Assembly: GCF_003063665.1 (NCBI RefSeq)
Contig: NZ_NESF01000005.1
Span: 78,939-142,938, forward strand
From: Limnohabitans sp. Hippo3
Lineage (GTDB): Bacteria > Pseudomonadota > Gammaproteobacteria > Burkholderiales > Burkholderiaceae_C
Reading direction: 5' to 3'
Length of the DNA stretch: 64,000 nucleotides
Part shown: one piece after another, positions 17,082 to 27,460 of the stretch
Position numbering within the stretch: position 1 is the stretch's first letter
How the letters are laid out: each line of letters begins with the position of its first letter
Made by a program: the position numbers and the translations under genes
Notes under the pieces: generated by a model
Database searches by the model: none
Told to the model about the DNA's origin: nothing
What the model saw: only the letters and a program-made list of their open reading frames with translations

Positions 17082-17939
17082 TCAGTTTGGCGTGTAAGCC
17101 AGCCGCACGTAAATCGGTGCAAAGGCTTCGGCCTGGGTGATTTCGATCAGGGTTTCCTTGGCCAGCTCCAGCAGGGCGATGAAGGTCACCACCAGCACGG
17201 GCACGCCCAGGGTCGGGTCGAACAGGTGTTCAAACTCGACAAATTTGCGGCCTTGCAGGTGCTTGAGCACGATGCTCATGTGCTCGCGCACGCTGAGTTC
17301 TTCGCGGCTGATTTTGTGGTGCTGCACCAGGTTGGCGCGTTTGAGGATGTCGCGCCAGGCCGATTGCAGCTCGTCCATGCTGACGTCCGGAAAGCGCGGT
17401 TGCAGGCTTTGCTCGATGTAGACCTGGGCCTGCAGAAAATCGCGGCCATATTGCGGAATTTCGTTCAGCTGCATCGAGGCCAATTTCATCTGCTCGTATT
17501 CGAGCAGGCGGCGCACCAGTTCGGCCCGTGGGTCTTCGGCTTCTTCGCCTTCGGCCACCTTTTTGGGTGGCAGCAGCATGCGCGATTTGATCTCGATCAG
17601 CATGGCCGCCATCAGCAGGTATTCGGCGGCCAGCTCCAGGTTGCGTTGGCGGATCTCGTCGACATAGGCCAAATACTGGCGCGTGACACCCGCCATCGGG
17701 ATGTCGAGGATGTTGAAGTTCTGCTTGCGGATCAAATAAAGCAGCAAGTCCAGCGGCCCCTCAAAGGCCTCCAGAAACACCTCCAGCGCATCCGGCGGGA
17801 TGTACAGGTCGGTGGGCATGGAAAACAGCGGCTCGCCATACAACCTTGCCACGGCCACATGGTCGACCACCAGCGGCATGGACGCGGGTGTGTCCTGTGC
17901 CGATGCAGGCAATTCAGTGGGTGAGCTGGGATGGGTCAT
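17082..17939 (-). CDS. scpA: Segregation and condensation protein A
   Basis: A 285-residue kleisin subunit of the SMC-ScpAB condensin. The conserved Phe-Glu-Gly-Pro-Leu-Asp-Leu-Leu-Leu-Tyr-Leu-Ile segment lies near 58-69 and the Leu-Leu-Met-Ala-Ala-x-Leu-Ile-Glu-Ile-Lys-Ser segment near 106-117. The N-terminal 45 residues are a variable extension. scpB is not in the window. Converges with gpsA; a DUF3460 gene lies just upstream on the same strand. Confidence 0.92.
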   Translation of the reverse strand: MTHPSSPTELPASAQDTPASMPLVVDHVAVARLYGEPLFSMPTDLYIPPDALEVFLEAFEGPLDLLLYLIRKQNFNILDIPMAGVTRQYLAYVDEIRQRNLELAAEYLLMAAMLIEIKSRMLLPPKKVAEGEEAEDPRAELVRRLLEYEQMKLASMQLNEIPQYGRDFLQAQVYIEQSLQPRFPDVSMDELQSAWRDILKRANLVQHHKISREELSVREHMSIVLKHLQGRKFVEFEHLFDPTLGVPVLVVTFIALLELAKETLIEITQAEAFAPIYVRLAYTPN

Positions 17940-18002
17940 GGATGGGCCGCAGCCAAACGGTGCAGCGGGCAGATTTCGCCCGGTGCGCGTTCAGCGCCAG
18001 AT

Positions 18003-18209
18003 TCAGGACGCCTGGGTTTGGTAGACGTAGGGCTTTTGGGCCACCCGGGCACTCTTGAACGCCTGTTGTTCGTCACGGCTCAGCTGCTTGTCCCACAGCA
18101 GCGCGCGGCCCTGGCGTTGCTCAGCTTCCAGCTCGGGGCGCTGGGCCTTGAGTTGCTCGATGAACTGGGTGGTGTCGGACGTGTAGTCAGGGCGGCGAAA
18201 AATGGACAT
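18003..18209 (-). CDS. DUF3460 family small protein
   Basis: A 68-residue charged protein of unknown function. It matches the DUF3460 pattern: Arg-Pro-x-Tyr-x-Ser-Asp-x-Thr-x-Phe-Ile near the start and Leu-Trp-Asp-Lys in the middle. The family is typical of betaproteobacteria and is commonly next to scpA, as here. Confidence 0.82.
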   Translation of the reverse strand: MSIFRRPDYTSDTTQFIEQLKAQRPELEAEQRQGRALLWDKQLSRDEQQAFKSARVAQKPYVYQTQAS

Positions 18210-18250
18210 GACGGGCTTTCAGGCGAGAAAAGGGTGTGTTGCGGTGGATT

Positions 18251-19924
18251 TTACTGGTCCGGCCCTGCGGCCAGGCTGACAGCCCGCTGGATGCCTGCAG
18301 GCAGGTCCGGCGCCAAACGGCCTTCCAGGTGTTCCAGCAAGCCGCTGCGCCGGGCAATGTCCAGCGGTTGGTGCAACAAACCGCAAACGATCAGCTGCAC
18401 TTCTTTTTTGCGGCAGGTGTCGATCAGGTTCATCAAGGCGTCGGCACCCGACGAGTCGATGTAAATCACATTCTTGAGGTCCACCACCAGGACCGGGGTG
18501 CTGATCTTGTCTTCGATGTCTTCGACCAGTTTGACCGCACCGAAAAACAGGGCACCATAAAGACGCCAAGCCTGGATGGCGTGGTCGTGTCCGGCCAGGC
18601 TAGGGTGGTCCAGGCGACTGACGGCCTCGCAGCGGCTCAAGCTGGAGATACGGTAAATGAAAGTGAGGCAGGCTGCGACCAAGCCCACCTCGACAGCCAC
18701 CGTCAGGTCAAACACCACAGTGAGGAAAAACACCGCCAGCAGGGTGATCCGGTAAGGCATGCGGTATTGGCGCAGGTGCAAAAATTCGCGCCACTCGCCC
18801 ATGTTCCAGGCCACAAACATCAAGATGGCCGCCAGCGCCGCCAAAGGCACGTGTCCGGCCAGGGGCGCCGCCACGAGCACCACGGCCAGCAAGGTCAGGG
18901 CATGCACCATGCCCGAAATCGGCGTGGTGCCACCGCTTTTGATGTTGGTCACGGTGCGGGCAATGGTGCCGGTCGCGGGCATGCCGCCAAAGAAGGGCGT
19001 CACAAAGTTGGCCACGCCCTGCGCCATCAGCTCCTGGTTGGGGTTGTGGCGGTCACCGATCATGCCGTCGGCGATGCGGGCGCACAGCAGCGATTCAATC
19101 GCACCCAGCAGCGCCAGGGTCAGCGTGGGCATGAGCAAAAAGCGGGCGCTGTCCCAGCTGAATGCGGGCCACTGGAAGCTTGGCAAGGCCGCTGGAATGC
19201 CCCCAAACTTGCTGCCAATGGTGTCTACCGGCAGATTCAGCAGCCAGGTGACCAGGGTGGCGAAAACGAGCGCGATGATGGAGCCGGGGATCATGCTGAG
19301 TGCCCGGTAGGGTGTCTCGGCCAAACGGCGGCTCATGCGCAACCAGCCGACCACCAAGGACAAGGAGGCCAAAGCGAGCAGCAGTGCGGCCAGATTGGCG
19401 CTGTGCAGGTGGTGTCCGAGGGCGTTCAGGATGCCAAAAAAATCAGCAGGCATACTCACGATTTGGAGACCCAGCAAATCCTTGATTTGCGACAGCATGA
19501 TCAGCACCGCGATGCCGTTGGTGAAACCGATCACCACCGCCACCGGGATGAAGCGGATCAAGGAGCCCAGCCGGAACAGCCCCATCAGGAACAGCAGCAC
19601 CCCCGACATCGCGGTGGCCAGGATCAAATTCGCCAGGCCATAGCGCTCGACGATGCCGTAAACGATGACGATGAAGGCCCCGGCCGGCCCACCGATTTGC
19701 ACGCGGCTGCCGCCCAGCGCCGAGATCAAAAAGCCCGCGATGATGGCGGTGAACAGGCCCGCTTCGGGTTTGAGTCCGGAGGCGATGGCAAAGGCCATGG
19801 CCAAGGGCAAAGCCACCACCCCGACCGTGAGGCCTGCGCCGATGTCCTGTCCCAGCCGCTGGCGGTTGTAGCCCTGCAAGCAGTCCAGCAGCTTGGGGCG
19901 AAACAAGTGGGAATTGAACGTCAT
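18251..19924 (-). CDS. SulP-family anion permease with STAS domain (second)
   Basis: A 557-residue permease: about 11 membrane segments in the first 410 residues, with Val-Ala-Leu-Pro-Leu-Ala-Met-Ala-Phe-Ala near 36-45, and a STAS domain (about 435-545) containing Tyr-Ile-Asp-Ser-Ser-Gly-Ala-Asp, the loop phosphorylated in anti-sigma antagonists. It differs clearly from the SulP at 5270, so they are not a recent duplication. The start at 19924 is chosen because the longer frame would run into metG. Substrate unknown. Confidence 0.9.
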   Translation of the reverse strand: MTFNSHLFRPKLLDCLQGYNRQRLGQDIGAGLTVGVVALPLAMAFAIASGLKPEAGLFTAIIAGFLISALGGSRVQIGGPAGAFIVIVYGIVERYGLANLILATAMSGVLLFLMGLFRLGSLIRFIPVAVVIGFTNGIAVLIMLSQIKDLLGLQIVSMPADFFGILNALGHHLHSANLAALLLALASLSLVVGWLRMSRRLAETPYRALSMIPGSIIALVFATLVTWLLNLPVDTIGSKFGGIPAALPSFQWPAFSWDSARFLLMPTLTLALLGAIESLLCARIADGMIGDRHNPNQELMAQGVANFVTPFFGGMPATGTIARTVTNIKSGGTTPISGMVHALTLLAVVLVAAPLAGHVPLAALAAILMFVAWNMGEWREFLHLRQYRMPYRITLLAVFFLTVVFDLTVAVEVGLVAACLTFIYRISSLSRCEAVSRLDHPSLAGHDHAIQAWRLYGALFFGAVKLVEDIEDKISTPVLVVDLKNVIYIDSSGADALMNLIDTCRKKEVQLIVCGLLHQPLDIARRSGLLEHLEGRLAPDLPAGIQRAVSLAAGPDQ

Positions 19925-19959
19925 CCGAGCGGACCTTGCCGGGGGCTGTGACCTGCGTG

Positions 19960-22065
19960 TCAGTGGATCCGCATGCCGGGTTGGGCGCCAGGCCATGGCT
20001 GCAGCACGTAAATGCCGGCATCGGTTTTGTCGTCGGCGTGGCTGGCGGCCAACACCATGCCCTCACTCACACCAAACTTCATCTTGCGCGGGGCCAGGTT
20101 GGCCACCATCACAGTCAGCTTGCCGATCAGGTCTTCGGGCTTGTACATGCTGGCGATGCCACTGAAGACGTTGCGCATGCGGCCTTCGCCGACATCGAGC
20201 GTCAGGCGCAGCAGCTTGACCGAGCCTTCCACGGGTTCGCAGTTCACGATCTGGGCGATGCGCAGGTCCACTTTGGCAAAGTCGTCGATGCCAATCGTCG
20301 GTGCGATTTCTTCACCGCCGGGGATGACTTTCTCTTCGACCACGGCGGGCGGCTCGAACAGGGCGTCGAGTTGCTCGGGGGTGACGCGCTGCATCAGGTG
20401 CTGGTAGGCGTTGATGCGGTGGCCTGCACCCAGCAGGCTTTGCGCCTGGGCAAAGCTGAAGGGCGCGACATTCAGGAAGGCCTCGACCTGCGCGGCCAGT
20501 GCGGGCAGCACGGGCTTGAGTTGCAGCGTGAGCAGGCGGAAGGCTTCGATGCAGGCGGTGCAGGCGTCGTGCAGGCGCGCTTCCTGGCCTTCTTGTTTGG
20601 CCAATTCCCAGGGTTTGTTCTGGTCCACGTAGGCGTTGACCTTGTCGGCCAGCAGCATGACCTCGCGCAGGGCCTTGGCGTATTCGCGCTCTTCGTACAA
20701 GGCGGCGATGCCGGGCGTGGCGCTTTGCAGCGCGGCCAGCAGGGTCTGGCCGTCGGCGCTCACGGGGCCCAGTTGGCCGTCAAAGCGCTTGGCGATGAAG
20801 CCGGCCGAGCGCGAAGCGATGTTGACGAACTTGCCGATCAAATCGCTGTTCACGCGCGCCATGAAGTCTTCGGCGTTGAAGTCGATGTCTTCGTTGCGGG
20901 CCGAGAGTTTGGCCGCCAGGTAGTAGCGCAGCCATTCGGGGTTCATGCCCAGGCTCAGGTACTTGAGCGGGTCCAGACCCGTGCCCCGGCTCTTGCTCAT
21001 CTTCTCGCCGTTGTTCACCGTGAGGAAGCCGTGCACGAACACGCTGTTGGGCGTTTTGCGGCCCGAAAAATGCAGCATGGCGGGCCAGAACAGGGTGTGG
21101 AAGGTGACGATGTCCTTGCCGATGAAGTGGTACTGCTCCAGCGCGGGGTTGGCCATGTAGGCGTTGTAGTCCTCGCCGCGTTTGTCGAGCAGGTTTTTCA
21201 GCGACGCCAGATAGCCCACAGGCGCGTCCAGCCAGACATAAAAGTACTTGCCTGGCGCGTCGGGGATCTCGATGCCGAAGTAAGGCGCGTCGCGCGAGAT
21301 GTCCCAGTCGCCCAGGCCTTCGCTGGTGCTGCCGTCGGGGTTGGTGCGCACGCTGAACCACTCTTTGACCTTGTTGGCCACTTCGGGCTGCAGCTTGCCG
21401 TCTTGCGTCCACTGGCTGAGGAATTCCACACAGCGCGGGTCCGACAACTTGAAGAAAAAATGTTCCGAGGTTTTGAGCTCGGGCTTGGCACCCGACAGGG
21501 CAGAAAACGGGTTGATCAGGTCGGTGGGGGCGTAAACCGCGCCGCAGTTCTCGCAGTTGTCGCCGTACTGGTCCTTGGCGTGGCACTTGGGGCACTCGCC
21601 TTTGATGAAGCGGTCGGGCAAGAACATGTTCTTTTGCGGGTCAAAGAACTGCTCGACCGCACGCACCTCGATCAGTGAGCCACCATCGGCAGCCGAAATG
21701 TCGCGCAGGTCACGGTAGATCTGGCGGGCCAGCTCGTGGTTTTCAGGGGCGTCGGTGCTGTGCCAGTTGTCGAACTGGATGTGAAAACCGTCCAGATAGG
21801 GCTTGCGGCCCGCGGCGATGTCGGCCACGAACTGCTGGGGCGTTTTGCCCGCTTTTTCGGCAGCGATCATGATGGGTGCACCGTGGGTGTCGTCTGCGCC
21901 CACAAAGTTGACCTGGCTGCCCTGCATGCGTTGGAACCGCACCCAAATGTCGGCCTGGATGTATTCCATGATGTGGCCGATGTGGAAATTGCCGTTGGCA
22001 TACGGCAAGGCGGTGGTGACGAAGAGTTGGCGGGGCGCTTCTTGAAGACCGTTGTGGGCTAACAT
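19960..22065 (-). CDS. metG: Methionyl-tRNA synthetase
   Basis: A 701-residue enzyme. HIGH motif at 28-31, zinc-binding Cys-Pro-Lys-Cys ... Cys-Glu-Asn-Cys around 150-165, KMSKS near 355, anticodon domain, and a C-terminal EMAP-II-like tRNA-binding domain (last 110 residues, Asp-Leu-Arg-Ile-Ala-Gln-Ile-Val). ATG 22065 gives the normal N-terminus; it is divergent from apbC. Confidence 0.96.
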   Translation of the reverse strand: MLAHNGLQEAPRQLFVTTALPYANGNFHIGHIMEYIQADIWVRFQRMQGSQVNFVGADDTHGAPIMIAAEKAGKTPQQFVADIAAGRKPYLDGFHIQFDNWHSTDAPENHELARQIYRDLRDISAADGGSLIEVRAVEQFFDPQKNMFLPDRFIKGECPKCHAKDQYGDNCENCGAVYAPTDLINPFSALSGAKPELKTSEHFFFKLSDPRCVEFLSQWTQDGKLQPEVANKVKEWFSVRTNPDGSTSEGLGDWDISRDAPYFGIEIPDAPGKYFYVWLDAPVGYLASLKNLLDKRGEDYNAYMANPALEQYHFIGKDIVTFHTLFWPAMLHFSGRKTPNSVFVHGFLTVNNGEKMSKSRGTGLDPLKYLSLGMNPEWLRYYLAAKLSARNEDIDFNAEDFMARVNSDLIGKFVNIASRSAGFIAKRFDGQLGPVSADGQTLLAALQSATPGIAALYEEREYAKALREVMLLADKVNAYVDQNKPWELAKQEGQEARLHDACTACIEAFRLLTLQLKPVLPALAAQVEAFLNVAPFSFAQAQSLLGAGHRINAYQHLMQRVTPEQLDALFEPPAVVEEKVIPGGEEIAPTIGIDDFAKVDLRIAQIVNCEPVEGSVKLLRLTLDVGEGRMRNVFSGIASMYKPEDLIGKLTVMVANLAPRKMKFGVSEGMVLAASHADDKTDAGIYVLQPWPGAQPGMRIH

Positions 22066-22151
22066 GGTGGGGCAGTTTGTAGGGGAATCGGTGATTTTAG
22101 GGTGTACGGGCTGGCTTGTCGGTAAACTCCGGCCCATTCTAGAAAGTGACC

Positions 22152-23240
22152 ATGGCGACCACCGAACAACTCCTGCAGGCCCTTCAAGCCGTCATTGACC
22201 CCAACACGGGCAAAGATTTCGTTTCCACCAAAACCCTCAAAAACCTGCAAGTCGAGGGTTCAGATGTGTCCTTTGACGTCGAGCTGGGCTACCCGGCCAA
22301 GAGCCAGGTCCCGGCGTTGCGCCAGGCCTTGATTACCGCTGCCAAAGGCGTGCCTGGCGTGGCTAACGTGTCGGCCAACGTGAGCAGCAAAATTGTGGCC
22401 CATGCCGCCCAGCGCGGTGTGGCCCTGCTGCCGCAAGTGAAAAACATCGTGGCCGTGGCCTCGGGCAAGGGTGGCGTGGGCAAAAGCACCACCGCCGTCA
22501 ACCTGGCGCTGGCCTTGGCCGCCGAGGGGGCCAAAGTGGGCCTGCTCGACGCCGACATCTACGGCCCCAGCCAGCCCATGATGATGGGCATCGAAGGCCG
22601 CCCCGAGAGCGAAGACGGCCAGACCATGGAGCCGCTGGAGAACTACGGCGTGCAGGTCATGTCGATCGGTTTCCTGGTCAACCCCGACGAAGCCATGATC
22701 TGGCGCGGCCCCATGGCCACCCAGGCGCTGGAGCAGCTGCTGCGCCAGACCAACTGGAAAGAACTCGACTATTTGATCGTCGACATGCCCCCCGGCACGG
22801 GTGACATCCAGCTGACGCTCAGCCAGCGCGTGCCCATGACCGGCGCGGTGATCGTCACCACCCCGCAGGACATTGCCCTCTTGGACGCCAAAAAAGGCGT
22901 GAAGATGTTCGAGAAAGTCGGCGTGCCGATTTTGGGCTTGGTAGAAAACATGGCGGTGCACGTGTGCACCCACTGCGGCCATGTGGAACACATTTTTGGC
23001 GCAGATGGCGGCAAAAAAATGTCTGCCGAATACGGCATGGACTACCTGGGCGCACTGCCGCTGGACATGCAAATTCGCCTGCAGGCCGACAGCGGCAAGC
23101 CCACCGTGGTCTATGACCCCGATGGCGAAGTGGCCCAGATCTACAAGGTCGTGGCCCGCCAGGTGGCGGTCAAGATCGCGGCCAAAGCCAAGGACTTCTC
23201 GTCCAAGTTCCCGACCATCAAGGTCAGCAAGGACACTTGA
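22152..23240 (+). CDS. apbC: Iron-sulfur cluster carrier ApbC (Mrp/NBP35 family)
   Basis: A 362-residue P-loop ATPase. N-terminal MIP18-like domain (about 1-85), deviant Walker A Gly-Lys-Gly-Gly-Val-Gly-Lys-Ser (about 105-112) and the Fe-S-bridging Cys272-x-x-Cys275. It carries and transfers Fe-S clusters. ATG 22152 preferred over a GTG two codons earlier. Divergent from metG, a common arrangement in Burkholderiales. Confidence 0.93.
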   Translation: MATTEQLLQALQAVIDPNTGKDFVSTKTLKNLQVEGSDVSFDVELGYPAKSQVPALRQALITAAKGVPGVANVSANVSSKIVAHAAQRGVALLPQVKNIVAVASGKGGVGKSTTAVNLALALAAEGAKVGLLDADIYGPSQPMMMGIEGRPESEDGQTMEPLENYGVQVMSIGFLVNPDEAMIWRGPMATQALEQLLRQTNWKELDYLIVDMPPGTGDIQLTLSQRVPMTGAVIVTTPQDIALLDAKKGVKMFEKVGVPILGLVENMAVHVCTHCGHVEHIFGADGGKKMSAEYGMDYLGALPLDMQIRLQADSGKPTVVYDPDGEVAQIYKVVARQVAVKIAAKAKDFSSKFPTIKVSKDT

Positions 23241-23355
23241 ATGCAGGCCGATAGGGTGACCTGTCGGTCTGGGTGAGCGCGTGGATACCTGCCTTTACCC
23301 TTGAATAAAACTTAGGTATTCGTTGCTATCATTCGCTTTGTCATCAGGATACAAA

Positions 23356-25752
23356 GTGAATGCTCCCAAACGTTTGATCTACTGGATTCACCAGGCTTTG
23401 CTGCGCTGGCCCATGGAGTGGCTGGGCGGCGTGTTGATGGTCATGGGGATTTGGGTGGTGGTCTACACCTACCAGTCGAGCGAGGCGATGGTGCAGCAAT
23501 ACGCTGCCGAGAGCGCCCAGACCCATGCCGCTTCGGTCACGCAATTTCGCAATTTCTACACCCAGGAGCTGGTGCCCCGGGCTGTGAAGGGGGGCATGGC
23601 CGTCACCCACGATTACCAGTCGCGTGACAACGCCTTGCCGCTGCCCGCCACGCTCACGATCGATTTGGGGCATTACCTGTCCAAGGTCGATGGCGGCACC
23701 CGGGTGCGCCTGTACAGCGACCAGCCTTTTCCCTGGCGTGTGGCCGAGCGTTCGCTGGACGATTTCCAGAAACAGGCCCTGCAACACCTCAAGGAAAAAC
23801 CCAACCAGCCTTTCGTGCGTGAAGAGATCATGAACGGCACCCGGGTGCTGCGTTTTGCGCAAGCCGACCGCATGCTGTCCAGTTGCGTGGCCTGCCATAA
23901 CAGCTATCCAGGCTCGCCCCGAACCGATTGGCAGGTGGGGGATGTGCGGGGTGCATTGGAAGTGGTGCTGCCTGTTTCGCAGTGGCAGCTGGCCAGCACC
24001 GGGGTGCTTAACCGCACCTTCGTGGTTTTGCTGGTGTTGTTGTTGCTGGGCTTTTTGTTGATCTGGTTTTCCGTCAAACGCATCCGCACGGCCTTGATGA
24101 CCTCACGCCAGTTGTCCAACGAGCGGCAACTGGCGATTCGCCAGCTCAGCGAAGAGATTGCCGAGCGTGAGCAGGTGGAGCGCAATCTGCGCCTGAGCGA
24201 GAGCAAGCTGCACAGCATTTTCAAATCGGTGCCCGAGGCGATCGTGGTGGCCGATGCGCAGGGTCACATCGTTCAGTGCAACGATGCCACCGCCGCCATT
24301 TTTGACTACCCCATGCAGGCCCTGATGGGTCAGCGCGTGAACATGCTGATGGCCGAATCCGAGCAAGCGCGGCACGACCAGTACATGGCCCGGTACCTGA
24401 ACACAGGCGAGAAAAAACTGATGAACCAGCCGCGTGTCCTGCAAGGCCGCAGGCGCGATGGCAGTCTGTTCCCGGTGCGCCTGACGATCAGTGAAACCCG
24501 ACTCGACAACGGGCATTTCTTCATTGGGGTCATGCAGGACTTCACCGCCATCCAGAGCGCCCAGGACCTGCTGGTCGAGGCCAAGGAAAAAGCCGAACAA
24601 GCCAACCGCATGCGTGGGGAATTCCTGGCCAACATGAGCCATGAAATCCGCACGCCCATGAATGGCATTGTGGGCATGACCGAGCTGGCGCTGGACACCA
24701 CCGACACCGAGCGGCAAAGGGAATACCTGGTGCTGGCCCGCGACTCGGCCAACCACTTGCTGCAAATCATCAACGAAATCCTGGACTTTTCCAAAATCGA
24801 AGCCAAAGCCCTGGAGCTGGAGTTGCTGGAGGTCAGCCCCGTGCAGCTGGTGCGCCATACCGCCCGCTCCCTGGAGCAACTGGCCCGCGCCAAGGGTGTG
24901 GATTTGCGGCTGGAGACCGCCCCCGACATCCCCGAATTGCTATGGATGGACCCGGTGCGCATGCGCCAGGTTCTGACCAACCTGATTGGCAACGCCATTA
25001 AATTCACCGACGAGGGCTCGGTCACCGTCAAGACCGAACTGGTGCCCGCAGTCGATGCCAAAACCGTGTTGCTGCGCATCAGCATCATCGACACGGGCAT
25101 CGGTTTTGACCCCGAACGCACCGAGGCCTTGTTCAGCCCCTTCACCCAGGCCGATGGTTCGGTGACCCGTTCTTTTGGTGGCACGGGCCTGGGGCTGGCC
25201 ATCACGCGCAGCCTGCTGCAGCTGATGGGCGGCTACATCACGGCCGAGGGGCGGCCCGGTGAAGGCGCGACTTTTGTGGCCACCTTGCCCGCCCGGAAGG
25301 TGGAGCAGGCCAGTGCGCAGGCGTTGGTGCCCGCACCTGCCAAAGCACCGGTGCCGCCACCGATCGCCACCGAGGGCGTACCATGTTCGGTGCTTCTCGT
25401 GGAAGACCATGAGATCAACCGCAAGCTCGCCGAAATCATGCTGCAGCGCATGGGCTACCGCTACGCGGTGGCCGCAGACGGCCAGCAGGCGCTGGACCTG
25501 CTGGCACAAGAGCACTTCGATGTGGTTTTGATGGATGTGATGATGCCTGTGATGGACGGCCTGACCGCCCTGCGAGCCTTGCGTTCACGTGAGGCTGTGA
25601 GCGGCTTGCGCACCCCGGTGCTGATGGTCACGGCCCATGCCATGACCGGGGACAAGGAGCGGTTCATCGCGGCGGGGGCCGACGGCTACGTGTCCAAGCC
25701 CATGTCGCAAGCGGCTTTGCAAAAAGAGATCTTGCGCGTGCTCAAGCCCTGA
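23356..25752 (+). CDS. Hybrid sensor histidine kinase with haem-binding (DUF3365-type) periplasmic domain
   Basis: A 798-residue membrane sensor. Order: membrane helix about 22-38; periplasmic DUF3365/Tll0287-like domain (about 40-215) carrying Cys177-Val-Ala-Cys180-His181, a c-type haem attachment motif; second helix about 220-240; PAS domain about 285-400; HisKA with His429 in Met-Ser-His-Glu-Ile-Arg; HATPase with Gly-Gly-Thr-Gly-Leu-Gly-Leu; and a C-terminal receiver with phospho-acceptor Asp727. The GTG at 23356 is the likely start (AGGAT upstream). Probably senses redox state or a gas through haem. No output regulator is adjacent. Confidence 0.88.
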   Translation: MNAPKRLIYWIHQALLRWPMEWLGGVLMVMGIWVVVYTYQSSEAMVQQYAAESAQTHAASVTQFRNFYTQELVPRAVKGGMAVTHDYQSRDNALPLPATLTIDLGHYLSKVDGGTRVRLYSDQPFPWRVAERSLDDFQKQALQHLKEKPNQPFVREEIMNGTRVLRFAQADRMLSSCVACHNSYPGSPRTDWQVGDVRGALEVVLPVSQWQLASTGVLNRTFVVLLVLLLLGFLLIWFSVKRIRTALMTSRQLSNERQLAIRQLSEEIAEREQVERNLRLSESKLHSIFKSVPEAIVVADAQGHIVQCNDATAAIFDYPMQALMGQRVNMLMAESEQARHDQYMARYLNTGEKKLMNQPRVLQGRRRDGSLFPVRLTISETRLDNGHFFIGVMQDFTAIQSAQDLLVEAKEKAEQANRMRGEFLANMSHEIRTPMNGIVGMTELALDTTDTERQREYLVLARDSANHLLQIINEILDFSKIEAKALELELLEVSPVQLVRHTARSLEQLARAKGVDLRLETAPDIPELLWMDPVRMRQVLTNLIGNAIKFTDEGSVTVKTELVPAVDAKTVLLRISIIDTGIGFDPERTEALFSPFTQADGSVTRSFGGTGLGLAITRSLLQLMGGYITAEGRPGEGATFVATLPARKVEQASAQALVPAPAKAPVPPPIATEGVPCSVLLVEDHEINRKLAEIMLQRMGYRYAVAADGQQALDLLAQEHFDVVLMDVMMPVMDGLTALRALRSREAVSGLRTPVLMVTAHAMTGDKERFIAAGADGYVSKPMSQAALQKEILRVLKP

Positions 25753-25758
25753 GCCAGA

Positions 25759-25791
25759 CACCCGGCTGCCTGCCTTTAGGCTGGCCGGGTG
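25759..25791. terminator. Stem-loop between convergent genes (bidirectional terminator candidate)
   Basis: Inverted repeat CACCCGGC ... GCCGGGTG with further inner pairing and a short TTTA at the tip, located in the 48-bp gap between the convergent sensor kinase and benzoate-CoA ligase genes. No strong T-run, so termination strength is uncertain. Confidence 0.55.
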
Positions 25792-25800
25792 CGCGCAGGT

Positions 25801-27366
25801 TCAAGCGCCCGTTTTTTCCAGTTCGCGAAGGCGAAAGCGCTGGATCTTGCCCGTGGCGGTCTTGGGCAACTCGGCCACAAAGTCAATGAAGCGCGGGTAT
25901 TTGTAAGGGGCCAGGCGCTCCTTCACAAAGGCTTTGACTTCGGCTTCGCTCAGGCTCTGGCCCTGTTTCAGCACGATGAAGGCCTTGGTCTTGGTCAGGC
26001 CGTCGGTGTCTTCCTTGCCGATCACGGCCGCTTCCAGAATGGCGGGGTGTTGCACCAACGTGGCCTCGACCTCAAAGGGCGAGACGTAAATGCCGCTAAC
26101 TTTGAGCATGTCGTCGTTGCGGCCCGCGTAGGTGTAGTAGCCGTCGGGGTCGCGGGTGTACTTGTCGCCGCTCTTGGTCCACACGCCCTGGAAGGTGTCA
26201 CGCGATTTTTCGCGGTTGTTCCAGTACATGAGGGCGCTGCTGGGGCCCTGAATGTAGAGGTCACCGATTTCGTTGTGGCCCGTGACGACGGTGCCGTCTT
26301 CGTTGCGCAGCTGCACTTCGTAGCCGGGTACGGGCTTGCCGGTGGTGCCATAGCGCACATCGCCGGGGCGGTTGGACAGGAAGACGTGCAGCATCTCGGT
26401 GGAGCCGATGCCGTCGATGATTTCGCAGCCGAAGTGCTGCGTCCAGCGCTCGCCGATGTCGCGCGGCAGCGCTTCACCCGCCGACGAGCACAGGCGCAGT
26501 GCGACCTGGCTTTTGGCGGGCAGGTCCGGGCTGGCGAGCATGCCGCCGTAGCCGGTGGGTGCGCCATAAAACACGGTGGGCTGGTGGTCGACCAGGCGCT
26601 TGAAGGTGGCTTGTGGGGTGGGGCGCTCGGCCATCAGCACCACCGTGGCCCCCACGCTCAGCGGGAAGGTGAGCGCGTTGCCCAAGCCGTAGGCAAAGAA
26701 CAGCTTGGCGGCCGAGAACACGGTGTCGCTTTCCTGCAGGTTCAGCACGCCTTGGCCATACAGCTGGGCGGTCCAGTACAGGTTGCCCTGGCTGTGCACT
26801 GTGCCCTTGGGCTTGCCCGTGGAGCCGGACGAGTACAGCCAGAAAGCGGGTTCATCGGCCAGAGTCTGGGCCGGCAACACCGGTTGGTTTTGGGCGACAA
26901 AGTCGGCCATGTCGAATTGACCCTGTGCCAAGGGGCCTGTGGGGCGCGAGACGACCACCTGGCGCACCTCGGTTTTGACCAGGCCCAAGGCGTTTTGCAA
27001 AGTGGGCAGCACGGCGCCCGAAACCAGGGCAGCCTGGGCCCGGCTGTTGCTGAGCATGAAGGCGTAGTCTTCGGCTGTGAGCAAGGTGTTCACCGCGACC
27101 GGCACCACGCCCGCATAGAGTGAGCCCAAAAAGGCCACGACCCAGTCGCTGCTGTCTTGCATGAGCAAGAGCACACGCTCTTCGCGCTTGATCCCCATGG
27201 CCTGCAGGCCTGCGGCAAAGCGGCGGATCTGCTCGGTCAACTCGCCATAAGTCAATGAGCCGACGTCGTCAATCAGCGCGGTTTTGCCAGCACGACCGAC
27301 GTTGGTGGCGATCAGGTGCTGAGCAAAGTTGAAGTCGGCGGATGGTGCATTCACGGTGCGTGTCAT
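25801..27366 (-). CDS. bclA: Benzoate-CoA ligase
   Basis: A 521-residue acyl-adenylate-forming enzyme converting benzoate, ATP and CoA to benzoyl-CoA, the entry step of the box pathway. Motifs: Tyr-Ser-Ser-Gly-Ser-Thr-Gly-Lys-Pro-Lys-Gly (about 170-180), Lys-Leu-Phe-Phe-Ala-Tyr-Gly-Leu-Gly-Asn (about 219-228, typical of benzoate ligases), and the C-terminal catalytic Lys in Thr-Gly-Lys-Ile-Gln-Arg. The N-terminus Asn-Phe-Ala-x-His-Leu-Ile is also benzoate-ligase-like. Followed upstream on the same strand by boxD; both read away from boxR. Confidence 0.9.
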   Translation of the reverse strand: MTRTVNAPSADFNFAQHLIATNVGRAGKTALIDDVGSLTYGELTEQIRRFAAGLQAMGIKREERVLLLMQDSSDWVVAFLGSLYAGVVPVAVNTLLTAEDYAFMLSNSRAQAALVSGAVLPTLQNALGLVKTEVRQVVVSRPTGPLAQGQFDMADFVAQNQPVLPAQTLADEPAFWLYSSGSTGKPKGTVHSQGNLYWTAQLYGQGVLNLQESDTVFSAAKLFFAYGLGNALTFPLSVGATVVLMAERPTPQATFKRLVDHQPTVFYGAPTGYGGMLASPDLPAKSQVALRLCSSAGEALPRDIGERWTQHFGCEIIDGIGSTEMLHVFLSNRPGDVRYGTTGKPVPGYEVQLRNEDGTVVTGHNEIGDLYIQGPSSALMYWNNREKSRDTFQGVWTKSGDKYTRDPDGYYTYAGRNDDMLKVSGIYVSPFEVEATLVQHPAILEAAVIGKEDTDGLTKTKAFIVLKQGQSLSEAEVKAFVKERLAPYKYPRFIDFVAELPKTATGKIQRFRLRELEKTGA

Positions 27367-27430
27367 GTTTGTCTCCTCGGGATGTCTGTGATGTTGTCCA
27401 GTTTTTCGGTTCTGGCCATAGGGGTTTTGT

Positions 27431-27454
27431 AGGAGGCCGCTCCTGCGGCCTCCT
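27431..27454. repeat. Single REP hairpin between boxD and bclA
   Basis: Perfect 10-bp inverted repeat AGGAGGCCGC-TCCT-GCGGCCTCCT. Same family as the other REP units in the window. It lies 7 bp beyond the boxD stop, inside the presumed boxD-bclA transcript, where it may lower or stabilise downstream message. Confidence 0.75.
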
Positions 27455-27460
27455 GCAGGT

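Noticed and set aside
18236..19951. 571-codon plus-strand frame opposite the second SulP gene
   Set aside because: Low-complexity His/Gln/Gly/Asp-rich translation typical of an antisense frame; the SulP/STAS protein on the minus strand is clear.
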